From contig ML976727.1 in NCBI GenBank assembly GCA_010015655.1, positions 62,001 to 126,000 on the forward strand: 64,000 bases of DNA, given 5' to 3'. The stretch comes from Bimuria novae-zelandiae CBS 107.79. Taxonomy: Eukaryota > Ascomycota > Dothideomycetes > Pleosporales > Didymosphaeriaceae. This document shows, one piece after another, positions 43,863-54,819 of this stretch (the stretch's first letter is position 1; the number at the start of each line of letters is the position of its first letter). The notes beneath the pieces were generated by a model. It saw nothing but the letters and a program-made list of their open reading frames with translations. It made no database searches and was not told the DNA's origin. The translations under genes and the position numbers were made by a program.

Positions 43863-46800
43863 CAGTGATGTCCATGGATGGATTGGATTAACGAATCCAT
43901 CCATATCCATCCAATCCAAACAGCCCATGGAAATCCAATCTATCCACGTAGATTGTTCTATACCTAATTAGGCGTCGTCTAGACCTAATTAAGGTATTAA
44001 ATTAGTAGTTTTGTCGTCTAATAGTTTTCCTGTGGCTTATTAAGGCAAGCGACCTAAAAAATCGCAATATCTAAACTTAACCTTACCTAGTTTAACGAAA
44101 CTTCTACAACACCTATTTAATAGCTCTAAAATAGTTAAAGCTACTTTTATTTAGTATTTTCTTAAATCCCGCGACTTATCTTTACTAGTTATCTAATTAT
44201 CTATTAAAATGCGCCTTTAGTTAGATAGCAAGCGCCTATAGCACTAACGCATAAGGACCTCTCTAGAGCCACCTAGTGTCTCTCTACTTACGCTAATAAT
44301 TATAGAAGCTTTAAAAGCTATTAAGACGCCTATTAAAGGGGTAAAATAATAAATTAAGTTAAATTCTGCGTTGTCGTAAACCCGTAAGCGTGTCTGGGCG
44401 CTAGAAGTAGCGTTAGTACTAGACTTACAAGACTCCCTATAACTATCCGTTCTATTAACTTAAAGTAGCCAGTAGAGTAGCAGTACGTACAGTATAAACT
44501 TACAGTTACTTAGTATATCTATTAACGATGTTTGTGGCTCTATTACTAACCCCATTACTATAGATACTAGTGTTAATAATTAGCTTAATTCTTAATTAGA
44601 GGCATTAGAATTAACTTCGTAATATACTACCTTAATTTAATTAGCATTAGCTAGAGACTCTATATATGCTATAAAACGCCGCGAGATTAAGATATTAAGC
44701 TTTAATTACTTTTAAGTTAACCTTACTAATAACTAGGCGTTTAACACTTACACTAAGGTATATAATCCTAAAGGGAGGTTTAATTTATAGATCTAGAAGT
44801 ATGGCGTCCTACTTAAAAGCATAGATAAAAAGACATTTATTTAGTTCTTCTTATATAAACCGTGCTATATCGACTGCTTTAAGGCAAAGATCCTTAATGT
44901 GAGAAAGAGGTATAGGTTAGTTACTAGCTATTTTAAGAAATATAAGATCTTTAATCTAAATTATTAGCCCCTTATAGGGCAAGATAAAATAAATTAGTTC
45001 GCGCTTAATACATCTTCTCTAAAAAGTTTAGCTACTATTAATGCTGTAGCATCTTCCTTTAATATTAATAAGTTCTATTAACTTTTAGTTAGATAGATTG
45101 TTATAAGCAGGATCCCCTTTGTTACGCTAGATGCTAAGGAGCTCCGTAAGGTGTTTTAGTATCTTAATTTAGCTACAAAGATGCCTCGCGCAATCCCATC
45201 TCGCAATATAATAAGGCGTAGGATCTCCGTGGAGTACGCACGTTCGAAGGATATAGTTACTACTTACCTAGACCAAGCCATTACGAAGATTCACCTAGCC
45301 TTTAACTTATAGACTTCTAGTAATAATAAGTCGTATAATAGTGTTGTTGCATAGTTTCTTAATAAGAAAGGCAATCCACGAAACCTTCTCTTTACTTTTA
45401 AAGCTATAAAAGATGCCTATACTAGTATAAATATTGCGGCATTGCTATAAGGGGTTATCTCCTACTAGGGGCTTTAAGACCGCGTAAGATATCTTACCTC
45501 TAACAATGCCGCAGCTAATAATATAGTAATAGATGCTCTAAGGAAAATTTTTAGGGAGAATTAGCTTAACTTTAACCCTAAGTAGTAGCGTATAAGGTGT
45601 ATAGGGTATATCTTTAACCTTGTCGCGAAAGCGCTAATGTTTGGAGCTAATATTAGTAGCCTAACTTAGGTAGAGGAGGTGGCATTTTTTAAGTAATATA
45701 AAGCTTATAGGACTATTAGAAAGCTTCGCAATATTATTAAATAGATTAGGAAAAACACCTTAAGAAACGCTAGGTTTATTGCTACTTAGGAAGTTCATCC
45801 TAGATAGGTGCGATTGGATGGCCTTATAAGACCTTTGTAGTTAATACTTAGTAACGCCACCTACTAGAATTCTATATATTTAATAATTAAGTGAGCTATA
45901 GTGCTTAAAAAGGTGCTTAACGACTTTTATAAAGATAAATTACGGTCTCTTAATAATACTAGATCGTAGTGGCAAAGTGGTAGCTAGCAAAGTTAATCTA
46001 TTAGCTACTATTAACTAGATCTCTGTCTTTCTATAGCTAAGTAGTAGTACTTAAAGGAAAATCTTAAGCTTCTTAAACCTCTAAACAAGCTTACTTTGCG
46101 CCTCTAAGGTTATCTTAGTAATAATAATAATAATCCTTAAGAGTATAATAATATTAGATAGTTATATACTTCGCTAGACAATCTCCTAATAGACCTTAAA
46201 GCTTAAGAACTTTAAGCACGAATAGATAGAGATATCTAGCTTAAATAGCATCTTTATAAAGGCTAGGAGACGGCATCGAAGTACTACACTTTGTTTACAG
46301 AGTCTCCGGCCTACACGGTGGCAATCGTCTTAGATCCTACCCGGGGCATGGATTACATCCGTTCTTAATAGGCAATAGAGCATCTAACTTGGCCAGGTAT
46401 CGCACAAGAATAGATCGAAGAGCTGTATAACTATAATTACAAGGATAGAATAACACTTAACTAATAAGAGATAGACTTATCTTCTTCTAAGACTACCTAA
46501 GCGCTCTTAAGATAGGAGACCTTTACGCGAAAAGGTTAAGTAAAGGCAAATAAGAAATAATAGGTAAATAGTAATAAGTTAGTAAAGTACCTTAAGCTCT
46601 CTTAGTTTGCTATTAATATTCCTTCTTTTATTTAGTGGTAACAAGATAAGCAACGACAACGCTAGCTAAGAGTATTTTAAATAGCTCTTAACGTACTTTC
46701 TGCCATGCCTATAAGTAATAGACCTAAGAGAGCTTTTAGCGGCGCAGGTAACCTTATTACAAAGCCCCGTAATTGTCTTAGTGACAATATTATAGGGCAT

Positions 46801-47230
46801 CACGAGTGTATAGCTTCATAGGAGAGGTCAGGATTAATTAAAATTAGTAATAACTCTATAGAGGACTTAGACAAATTAGATAATATAGATAAGGAGATAT
46901 TAGACTAGAACTTTACGCCTTATTTTTTATAGTACTCTTTTCTCCTATATTAAAATACTAAGGCACTTTATTAATCTATTTCTACTATATTATTAATAAG
47001 GTATTAATATATTATCTAGTTCGAGCGCCTGCGTGGCTAAAGTAATAATTCTTAATACTAAAATAGCTATTAAGATAGATATACTTAATACTAAACGCTA
47101 GAATAAGCTTTTGCGACATCTGTAGCGTCCAATAGTGGAACATAATAAGCTTAAAACGGATGGATTAGATTTCCATGGATTTTGTGGATTTTGCATGGAT
47201 GGATATCCAATCCATCCGTGAACATCACTG
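43863..47230 (+). mobile_element. hAT-type transposon 3, RIP-decayed
   Basis: A 3368-bp element with inverted ends starting CAGTGATGTYCAYGGATGG. It is flanked by the 8-bp duplication CGACATCA (43855-43862 and 47231-47238). The subterminal regions repeat the motif ATGGATGGAT/ATCCATCC several times. The body encodes a decayed hAT transposase on the plus strand. TA-rich composition and TAG/TAA stops show RIP. Confidence 0.92.
44330..46930 (+). pseudogene. Broken hAT transposase
   Basis: A central block at about 45180-45460 reads KMPRAIPSRNIIRRRISVEY, RSKDIVTTYLDQAITKIHLA and FLNKKGNPRNLLFTFKAIKD, the RNase H-like core of fungal hAT transposases. Further on, about 46290-46340 reads FTESPAYTVAIVLDPTRGMDYI, and about 46690-46740 reads LNVLSAMPISNRPKRAFSGA, the C-terminal hAT dimerisation motif. 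About 44740-44930 has a possible BED-finger-like region with stops. Many in-frame TAG/TAA stops make it non-functional. The ends are approximate. Confidence 0.8.
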
Positions 47231-47238
47231 CGACATCA

Positions 47239-48378
47239 ACATCCTTTCTCACGCTCGAAGGATTGGACGCCACCTAGGTACTTGGGCAACAAGGCCTTGT
47301 GACGCTTGAGCAAAGACATCGCATATAGTAGGTCGGTAACTTGTTTACCGCATCTCACGGGCGCGCATTTCTCAGCATGGTTGCGTAGAGAAAGCCATAA
47401 CTGTGTGTGGAGACGGTAGGCCCATCTATGAAAACGTGCTCCTCGGATTCGTAGAACTTTGGTCATGATGTTGTTACAATTCGAATTTGTCAAGCATAAG
47501 AGGCTGAAGTTGCCGCATCTCTTGGTCCACGGTGGCTTACGTTCATTTCACCGCGCGCACCGATCACTCACTGGTTTGAAGAGCAGAATACGCCCCATTG
47601 GAGGGCCTCGTAAGCAGAAATTATAATCTAAAGATGTTATAGCAGAATCGTTAAGATCATCTGAACGGTTCGCAGACGCCCGTTGTGCCGTGTCGTAGAA
47701 GGCAGCTGACCTGACTTCAGCTGATACGGAAGAACACTTGCCTATTCTACCACGTTCTGGTGTTGCCTCGCAAGCATACCAACGCTCATATCAAGGGTTC
47801 GCTGGGTAAAGGGAGATTTGAAAGTGGCAGTCTACAAAGGAACTCTTACTCCTGCGTGATACTATCAAACAGGTTATCCATTGTCCATCCTGTGGTCAAC
47901 ACAGTGGACAGAAACCTCGGATGCAGAAAGGCAGCAAGTCCCATGACACGTGGATACCTGCGCGTGAGCAGTACCTTGGAGTTTTAGATAGTTGGCGTTG
48001 ACCGCATCACTCATCTCATTTCAAACTTAGCAGGGCAACTGATGCCAATGCTCTTCTTTCCCAATCGATTGCTTCAATACGGTGAAGGCATAAACCTTAA
48101 GACAACCATGAGTACACTGTCATGCCACGGTTGCCTCGCAGAAGGCAAGGTGGCTTCGTACATATCCACTCGGAACCTTTTTGGACCCCTCAACGGATGA
48201 CATATTGTCATTCTGAAGGTACGTACCCTGATAGAAACTTGAAGAAAGATCTCTTTCCTCGCTGTTATATCGTTCTGTGACGAGCGAAGTCGCGAATTAA
48301 ACTGAATCGTGGAAGCCACTTATAGCTTGACGACATTAAGAACTAAGGATGACGCTCAGCTAGAACATAGCCATCAAG
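47239..48378. other. Intergenic region
   Basis: Balanced composition between hAT 3 and the small secreted protein gene. An 85-codon minus frame (47236-47493) ends inside the hAT target duplication and has no recognisable domain, so it is not called. No RNA gene was seen. Confidence 0.4.
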
Positions 48379-48385
48379 TATAAAA
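48379..48385 (+). promoter_or_regulatory. TATA box of the small secreted protein gene
   Basis: TATAAAA, 85 bp upstream of the start codon at 48470, with a CA-rich leader between them. Position and match are typical for strongly expressed fungal secreted-protein genes. Confidence 0.55.
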
Positions 48386-48469
48386 GGAGGTAGAGAACTT
48401 AAGAACGAGCAACATTTCAGCTCCAACCTTCCAAACCACTACCTTACCAAGAAACACCTGTCCGCAATC

Positions 48470-48984
48470 ATGAAGGCTTCTCTGATTCTTTCTTCGGTTT
48501 TCTTGACCTTTGGTCTTGCCACGCCTACCCTGCAAGCGACCCCAGTCCCTTGCAGTGGAAATCAAAAGTCCCACGTTCTCCTCGACACGGAGTACAACTT
48601 GTTGGGCTCTCCCAGCCAACAGACCAATATCGAAATCTTTAATGGCGGATGCCGTACGTACTGATCTATCACCAGGTTAATCATCAATCTTGCGCGATAC
48701 GGCTAACCAGTTTTGATTACAGGCAATCTCACTGGAATTTTCGACAACAGTGTTTCTTCGCTAAGCCCGAATGGTCAACGGGGGCTTCTACGCACTCTCT
48801 ATGAGTAAGTATTCGTTGTTCGTGCTCGAGGCGTACGGTTTAAGGGTCCATGCTAATGCCCGAGATAAGCTTTCCCAACTGCCCGGTTTCCGGCGATCGT
48901 GTTACCTTCACCGGTCGTGTCAACGATCTGAGGCTGCTCAGGCCGAATCTGGACAACAGAGGTTCCAGCATTCTGTGCACTTGA
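48470..48984 (+). CDS. Small secreted cysteine-containing protein (candidate effector)
   Basis: Three exons (48470-48653, 48723-48804, 48870-48984) with introns of 69 and 65 bp give 126 residues. The N-terminus is a signal peptide (MKASLILSSVFLTFGLATP; cleavage probably between residues 17 and 24). The mature part has four cysteines, in PVPCSGN, NGGCRNL, FPNCPVS and the C-terminal ILCT, enough for two disulfides, and two possible N-glycosylation sites (NLT, NSV). No known domain is recognised. The length, signal peptide, paired cysteines, introns and site beside a transposon block fit small secreted proteins of plant-associated fungi. An effector role is inference only. The third exon uses the acceptor AAG at 48867-48869, because the nearer AG at 48863-48864 would give an immediate stop. 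Confidence 0.7.
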
Positions 48985-49311
48985 TCTACCTAAGAGATAG
49001 TGTAGCAGTATAGTCTGGTGTGGAAATTCGGTATGAAATCTCAGAGGCTGAATTATGGGGATGGGTTGGGATGAACACTTGAGCAGAGGAGAGGCACACT
49101 CGTTTGAGTTCTCATTGTTTCCTTAAGACGCTCATTACCTTTAGCTGGCTAACAATTAAACTCTTGTTGTAATTGCTCCGGACATAACTTGATGTAAAAT
49201 GCATTGACAGATTAGTTTTGCATCAGTCTGCCTCGATTCCGCCAGTGTCGTTCATTCACAATCATCCTAGCAATCTGACTCCTCTCCATTCCTCCGGCTA
49301 CCCGGTTTCCG
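48985..49311. other. Spacer between the small secreted protein gene and the sulfatase fragment
   Basis: Probably 3' UTR followed by intergenic sequence. No motif was recognised. Confidence 0.4.
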
Positions 49312-49638
49312 TCAACATATGTTCCAAAAATATTTACAGTTTACTCCGCCGATATGTACTGTTATTGAGCCGTACTTTAGCGAGATCGCCCAGTGTAAGA
49401 GGCTCTGCCCTGTACAGATACTAACGCGTGCGGGACAGCAAAGAGCGTTCGGGGCGTAGTGTCGCTGGTACCAAGTACATTCGTCAATGAGGAGCTTTTG
49501 AACCTTAGGAACGTGAGCCAAAGAGTCTCTGCACTGGTATTGGTCATCCGTTAAGATACAGATCACATGACGTTCGTTGTCCACTCTCACGGTCTCAAGG
49601 ATATTTTGTGCGGTCTCGATATTTATACCGTTGAGCAA
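49312..49638 (-). pseudogene. Arylsulfatase N-terminal fragment
   Basis: The minus-strand frame of 108 codons reads HVICILTDDQYQCRDSLAHV, then PKVQKLLIDECTWYQRHYAP and NALCCPARVSICTGQ. These are the first metal-binding aspartates and the CxPxR formylglycine motif (CCPAR) of type I sulfatases. After TGQ the family pattern (AHNTNVT and so on) is lost and the frame ends 32 codons later. The remaining 450 or so residues of a normal arylsulfatase are absent. It is therefore a truncated relic. Confidence 0.7.
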
Positions 49639-50396
49639 AAGGCCAAATTTTCAGCAAAGTAAATTGAAAAGAATGGTAGCTTAGCGGTCCCACAGATCTA
49701 GAGCGGCGACACCGAAATTCTTCCTAGATGCGGCATGCATCATCCTGTCAGGTACCACGACCGTTTGCAAGCAAGGAGTTGGAATTAGAAATAAAAGGCC
49801 AATTGAATGTTCCACCAATATTGGCAAATTGACAAGGCCGTTTGATGAGAGAGCTTCATAACATCACTAGATCGACCATACGTGAGACGTTGAGGACGGA
49901 GCTTGTTTTCTGCAGTGACCATATCTCTACGTATATAGGATCAAAACCTCCTCGTTGGAGTATCGGAAGTCCAAGAGCACAAAAACCAAGACCTACGCCC
50001 TCTGCTTGCAGCGTTCAGCTTCAACTTTCTGAATGACCCCATGCGTGACTAAAACCTTGCCTCGAAGAAGCCTACATAGACTGCTCTGTATCCAATCATG
50101 CATATTGAAAGTACGCCAATAACCAAGCAAATGGAATATAGCTTGATAAATCCTTGACCGAGTGCTGTACAGTCACTTCCTTGCAAGGAGGAAAGTATCT
50201 CGTGTCCATTTGAACCACTTGTTCAGGCGACGACCCATGGATTGGAGCATGACTGAGTCAAGCGTAGGGTTTGGATGTGGACGATGGAACACGATTTTTC
50301 CACCCCGGTCCATCTTCTCAAATATGACGATCGAGCCACCGCCACATTTCCCTCGAAACCCTGCATTCTCCATGGAACCGACGAACGCATCCCAAT
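49639..50396. other. Intergenic region
   Basis: Balanced composition with only short frames, which have no recognised domain. It may include eroded parts of the sulfatase gene or of the pseudogene to its right. Confidence 0.4.
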
Positions 50397-51960
50397 CTAC
50401 TGTTCGATTGCGCTCTTCGCAGAAATGGGGAACACCGCGTGAAACACCTTGAGCGAATGTTTCATCAGAGGAATTTGGGCGGGCGTACTGTCCTCCGTGG
50501 GCGAAGATGTATCAATCGCCAACGTCGCTGAGCCCGTCTCTTGGCCACGTGTCTTCAGCTTGGTCTTCACCTCCGGGATGCGGGGACGAGTTGCAATATC
50601 GATTTCTGTGGGTAGGGGCAGGAAGATATCATCATTAGGTCCAGTTACTTTCTTCGATTTGGAAAAGCTGAGGACTACATCCTCTCGTTTCGCCACCAGT
50701 CGATCCCGGTATTGGTCGCACCACATGCGAATTGGACGCATCAAGGTCTCCACATCGTTTGTGGAGCAATCTTGGTCTTTGATCCAGGCTATATAGAAGC
50801 CGTGAATCGATTTCCAGAATACCTGTAGCGCCTCATGTGATGCGTCAAACTTTTTCAACCATTCTTCATCCCGGGATCCGCTTGGGAGCGGTGCTTTCTG
50901 GAACCTCTTCAAAGAAGAGGCGAAGAAGTGACCTTCTTGGGAATTCGCCTCTTTGCAACCAGCGCGCCTCCATGCTAGCCGATCTTCATTGCTTTTAACT
51001 TCATCGAGGGTTCGTATGGAACACTTCGGGTGATGCATGCGTACAGCGGCCAACACCTCTATGATCGTTGGGTAGTCAGAGAGCTTCTCGTAAAGAATTT
51101 CGTCGAGTCTCGATCGTTCTTCCCTGGTAGGTGATGACAGATGGTCATTCAGATGCTTGAATACTGCTGCGTACTGGAATCGAGTCAATTCTTCCGGATC
51201 GCCCTAAAGCTGCATGAGAGCCCACCAAAGCGGGTCTGTTCGAAAGGACTCATCAGTATCACCACTGCACTTGAGGACATATCTACTTCTCTTATTCTTG
51301 GGGTCGTACGGCTGATGCTCGTACCAATGCCGAAACCCCGGTCGTTGTGAGATGATCGCCTGCAATTGCATCGAGCGCTGATGCACAACATTGGCGAGAA
51401 GCACTTCCAAAGCGCCTAGCGCATTATCGACCTCTTTCGGCAAGGGTTAACCTCGCACAATCTGACCACGATGCAGGTGAAGGACATCCCGGCGTGCTCT
51501 AACTCCTCATTCGCGCCCTGCCAAAACCAATGCATCGCGAGGTCACCAGTGATTTCGTTCGCAATCATCTGGTAGCCTACAGTTTCTTTCTGGCTCTGCT
51601 CGACCAGGTGCATTTGGCCAATGATACTTGCATAGCGACGAAGGTATGAAGGTTCTGTCTGCAAAAGCTCAAGGTGATCCCCCATCGCATTGGCAATGTA
51701 AACTTATTCGACGACAGCATCTCAGTCGAACCTGGCACCTGCTCACAGCTCAGACCTTCGATGTGCAGATGCGTAATCTGATAGCAGGCGTAATCAATAC
51801 AGACCAAGTCCCGCCTAGGCAAAGCGTGAGAAAACTTGCCGAACCGACAGTTGTCGCACAGTTTGAGCAACCACGGAGAAAACCTCTCCTCCAACGGTGG
51901 ACTGCCGCTCACCACTCCACTGAAATCGTTAGGGTAGGATGCGGGGCTGGGCATCTTCAA
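50397..51960 (-). pseudogene. Decayed gene for an unknown fungal protein
   Basis: Minus-strand reading from about 51960 (MKMPSPASYPNDFSGVV) gives SPWLLKLCDNCRFGKFSHAL and THLHIEGLSCEQVPG, then shifts frame near 51680 to GDHLELLQTEPSYLRRYASI and IANEITGDLAMHWFWQGANE. It shifts again near 51440 to KEVDNALGALEVLLANVVHQ, meets TAG near 51205 (ALMQL-stop-GDPEEL), and continues open to 50397 through FQYAAVFKHLNDHLSSPTRE, IIEVLAAVRMHHPKCSI and FWKSIHGFYIAWIKDQDCS. Two frameshifts and one stop (a CAG to TAG change fits) break an otherwise continuous protein of 520 or more residues. I do not recognise its family. One frameshift could instead be an intron. The true start may lie farther upstream. Confidence 0.55.
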
Positions 51961-52154
51961 GTGGAACCGACTCTGCGAAAACCAATCATGGCGCGTCTCC
52001 CCGCCTCACATGAGTCGCGCGCGATGCCCTTTAGTTAAGCCTTTCCTTCGAAGGCTAAGCCTGCAGCGCTTCTCTTAAACTTCGGGTTTTTGCTTCGCTC
52101 TTCCCCTCTTTCATCTTATTGTGCAATCCTCTTTGCAAGTAAAAGTGCTGAAAG

Positions 52155-53710
52155 ATGTCGATTCAAGAGGATGTTGGCGGAGAGAAGAGCCTGGAGAAAA
52201 TCAGTGTGGGTCCACCCTCAATGGGTCCGCGGGATGTGCTAACGCGAAGCACAGGACAATGAACGAGTGGATGCGCTCGAGGATCATTTCGACCCTGTTG
52301 CGACGAAAAAGTTGGTCCTGAAACAAGATCTCCGCATTGTCCCACTGGCGGCAGCCATCTACCTCCTCTGCTATCTCGACCGAAGCAATATTGGTAAGTT
52401 TTGATTTACACGCCTTAGACAATGTTCGGATTGCTAAACAGTGCGTAGGCAATGCGAAAACGCTAAATGCGAGCGAGGGTGAATCCCTCCTTCAACAAAC
52501 GAAGATGACCAACTACGAGTACACAATCGCACTCATGGTCTTCCTCGTTGCGTATGCTGTCTTTGAGGTACCATCTAATTACTTTCTCAAGAAGTTCAAG
52601 CCTAGCCGTTGGATCTCATTCCTGATGTTCTCTTGGGGAGCTTGCACAATCGGCCTGGGTGGTGCACAGAACTATGCCACTGTCACTGCCGTACGTTTCC
52701 TTCTCGGGATGTTCGAGGCTGGCTTATTCCCTGGCTTGGTTTACTACCTTACGTTTTGGTACTGCGCCCAAGAGCGGTCAATCCGCGTCGCTATCATTCT
52801 CGCTTCTGCAACCCTGGCAGGCGCTTTCGGAGGTGCAATCGCATATGGCGTGGGCCACATGAAGATGGTTCAGGGACTAGCTGCGTGGCGCTGGCTTTTC
52901 ATCTTGGAAGGCATACCGTCTTGCGTGTCCTCCGTCGCAGTTTGGTTCTTGCTGCCCGACTACCCAGAGGAAGCCAGTTGGCTTACGACTTCTGAGCGCG
53001 AGCTCGCTGTTGCGCGTCTCGAAAGAGAAGGCTCTAAAGGCGATGCTCCTTCCCTTAACTGGGAGATCGCGAAAGCGACAATACTCGATGCGCGTCTTTT
53101 GGTGCACTACATCATCTACTTTGGAATCTCGGCGCCCTTCAGCTCGCTCTCACTTTTTACTCCCACAATTACTGCTGGATTGGGGTATGAGAACCTCCAG
53201 GCTCAGCTCATGACTATTCCGCCTTATGCTGTTGCGTACGTTGTCAGTATCGCCACCGCCTGGTCCTCCGATCACTTTAACGCGCGTGCTCTCCACTCAG
53301 CTGCCCTGTCCACTGTCGGTGCAGTCGGCTTCCTTGCGTCTGCTTTATTGCCTGCGGGCAGCTACAACGCTCGCTACGGTTGTCTCATTGTGGCGGCAAG
53401 CGGCGCTTTCTCCTGCATTCCCCCATTACTAGGCTGGTTAAGTAGCAATATGCACAGCACAGCAGCGGCGGGCCTTGCAATTGCATTGAATGTTTCTTGG
53501 GGAGCACCCGGTCAGATTGTGGGCGTATGGATCTATAAGGCGGACGAAAAGGAGAAGGGTTACCCGACCGGTCATTATGTTAACTTCGGGATGCTGCTCA
53601 TGGTTGCCATCGGATGCGTTGGCTTGAGATTCTACTACCAATGGAGGAACAAGAGGATACGGAGCTTGGGACCCGATGCGACGGGTGCGGTAAGGGAATT
53701 CAGCTATTGA
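52155..53710 (+). CDS. MFS permease, anion:cation symporter (allantoate/nicotinate permease-like) family
   Basis: Three exons (52155-52203, 52250-52393, 52449-53710) with introns of 46 and 55 bp give 484 residues. The first intron has a GCTAAC branch site and an AAG acceptor. The sequence follows the Dal5/Tna1-like pattern: KLVLKQDLRIVPLAAAIYLL and CYLDRSNIGNAKTLN at TM1, YTIALMVFLVAYAVFEVPSN, LKKFKPSRWI, VRFLLGMFEAGLFPGLVYYL, WYCAQERSIRVA, AWRWLFILEGIPS, and WFLLPDYPEEASWLT at the central loop. Twelve membrane segments are predicted. The substrate is unknown. It is divergent from the decayed unknown gene on its left, with less than 200 bp between the starts. It is a different gene from the related permease at 21106-22746. 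No lesion was found. Confidence 0.87.
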
Positions 53711-53985
53711 TGAAACAGTGCCGTTGAGGAGGTATGAAATATGTATATTTGGTATATATTGACGTGTTCAAAAGAGAGGAAGAAGCGAAGGTAGGTCCAG
53801 ACGGCCGGGTATAAAGTAGATACAGTCAGCCACGGTATGGCTCGTCCTAGGGGAGCACAAAGGACTAAGACAAGTCTAAATGAAGCGTCTTACACAACTT
53901 TGTACCTTCACGATTGGGGTACCATAGATCCCATCGAGTTTGAGATCTAGTACCGATCCAAGCTGCAAACACATACCGCCTTAGT
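53711..53985. other. Convergent spacer between MFS permease and cutinase
   Basis: Holds the 3' ends of two convergent genes. No strong terminator-like or repeat feature was recognised. Confidence 0.4.
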
Positions 53986-54712
53986 CTAGGCACCCAGCTG
54001 CTGAAGAACGAACTTCGTCCCCAGGTCTTGAGTCGGCGCATCACCAGAGTACTGCAAGTGCTGTGCGTTCACACCGAAGCCGTGCGTTGTATCGCAAACA
54101 CCATCGCCCTTCAGATTGTCAGCAGCATATCACCCACGCAAGGTCCAGACGGACGCAACTTACATAGATACACACATCCAGCGTCTTGTTGACCCAGGCG
54201 TCCGGAATGCCTCCTATAAGCGCCGCACTCACACCGCTTACGTTCTTCAGCGTCGAGCCGCCCTTGTTGTCCACGTTGCACTTCAGTCCCCTCTTGTGCA
54301 AGGGATCACCGATGAGAAACACGCCTTTGACGGCATCAAAGTTTGCGCCTGTGAGCTTCGACAGCGCGTTCACGGTTGCAGCGGCACCCTGGCTGTAGCC
54401 CTCGAGGATGAAGCACTGGTTGGGGTTGGATTGGACGCCTTTCTTTACCTGGTTCACGATACCGGTGGTGCCAAGAGCGGAGTTCTGGTCGAATCCTGCG
54501 GCGTACACAGTGTTGTAGATCTTTCCACCGGGAATCTGGGCCTGAATGTTCCTGTTCATCGTGCGGAAGCCTGTAGAGGGTCCTTGAATTTCACCGGTGC
54601 CCCGGGTGTTGATGATGGTGTATGAAGAGCAGGCGGCGCGCTTGTCCAGTTGTTCGACTGGGGCGGCATAGACTGTAGCCGCGAGGATGGGAACGAAGAG
54701 CATGAAGTGCAT
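53986..54712 (-). CDS. Cutinase, secreted
   Basis: Two exons on the minus strand (54164-54712, 53986-54108) around a 55-bp GTAAGT..AAG intron give 223 residues, the usual cutinase size. A signal peptide (MHFMLFVPILAATVYAAP) is followed by a short propeptide ending LDKR, a Kex2-type site. Family marks: TRGTGEIQGPSTGF, the nucleophile FILEGYSQGAAATVNAL (Ser in GYSQG), GVFLIGDPLHKRGLKCN, and GDGVCDTTHGFGVNAQHLQY with the catalytic Asp and His. Paired cysteines (ACSSY with NQCF; CIYGDGVC) match the conserved disulfides. The enzyme hydrolyses cutin or related polyesters outside the cell. A TATA-like site lies about 100 bp upstream. Confidence 0.93.
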
Positions 54713-54812
54713 AGTGTCGGCGTATGTGGCTTTGAACGAGATGCTATATCGAGCTGAGTCCTAGCAAGATAAGGTGTTATGCTGCTGATCTTGTGGTGAG
54801 GTAGATCTCATC

Positions 54813-54819
54813 TTTATAC
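54813..54819 (-). promoter_or_regulatory. TATA-like element of the cutinase gene
   Basis: On the minus strand AGTATAAAG lies about 100 bp before the start codon at 54712. The call rests on match and spacing only. Confidence 0.45.

Noticed and set aside
47236..47493. 85-codon minus frame ending in the hAT 3 target duplication
   Set aside because: No domain, and a stop precedes the insertion point, so it is not a gene cut by the transposon.
48470..54712. Possible biosynthetic gene cluster around the secreted protein, permease and cutinase
   Set aside because: No polyketide synthase, peptide synthetase, terpene synthase or tailoring enzyme is present; the genes look unrelated in pathway.
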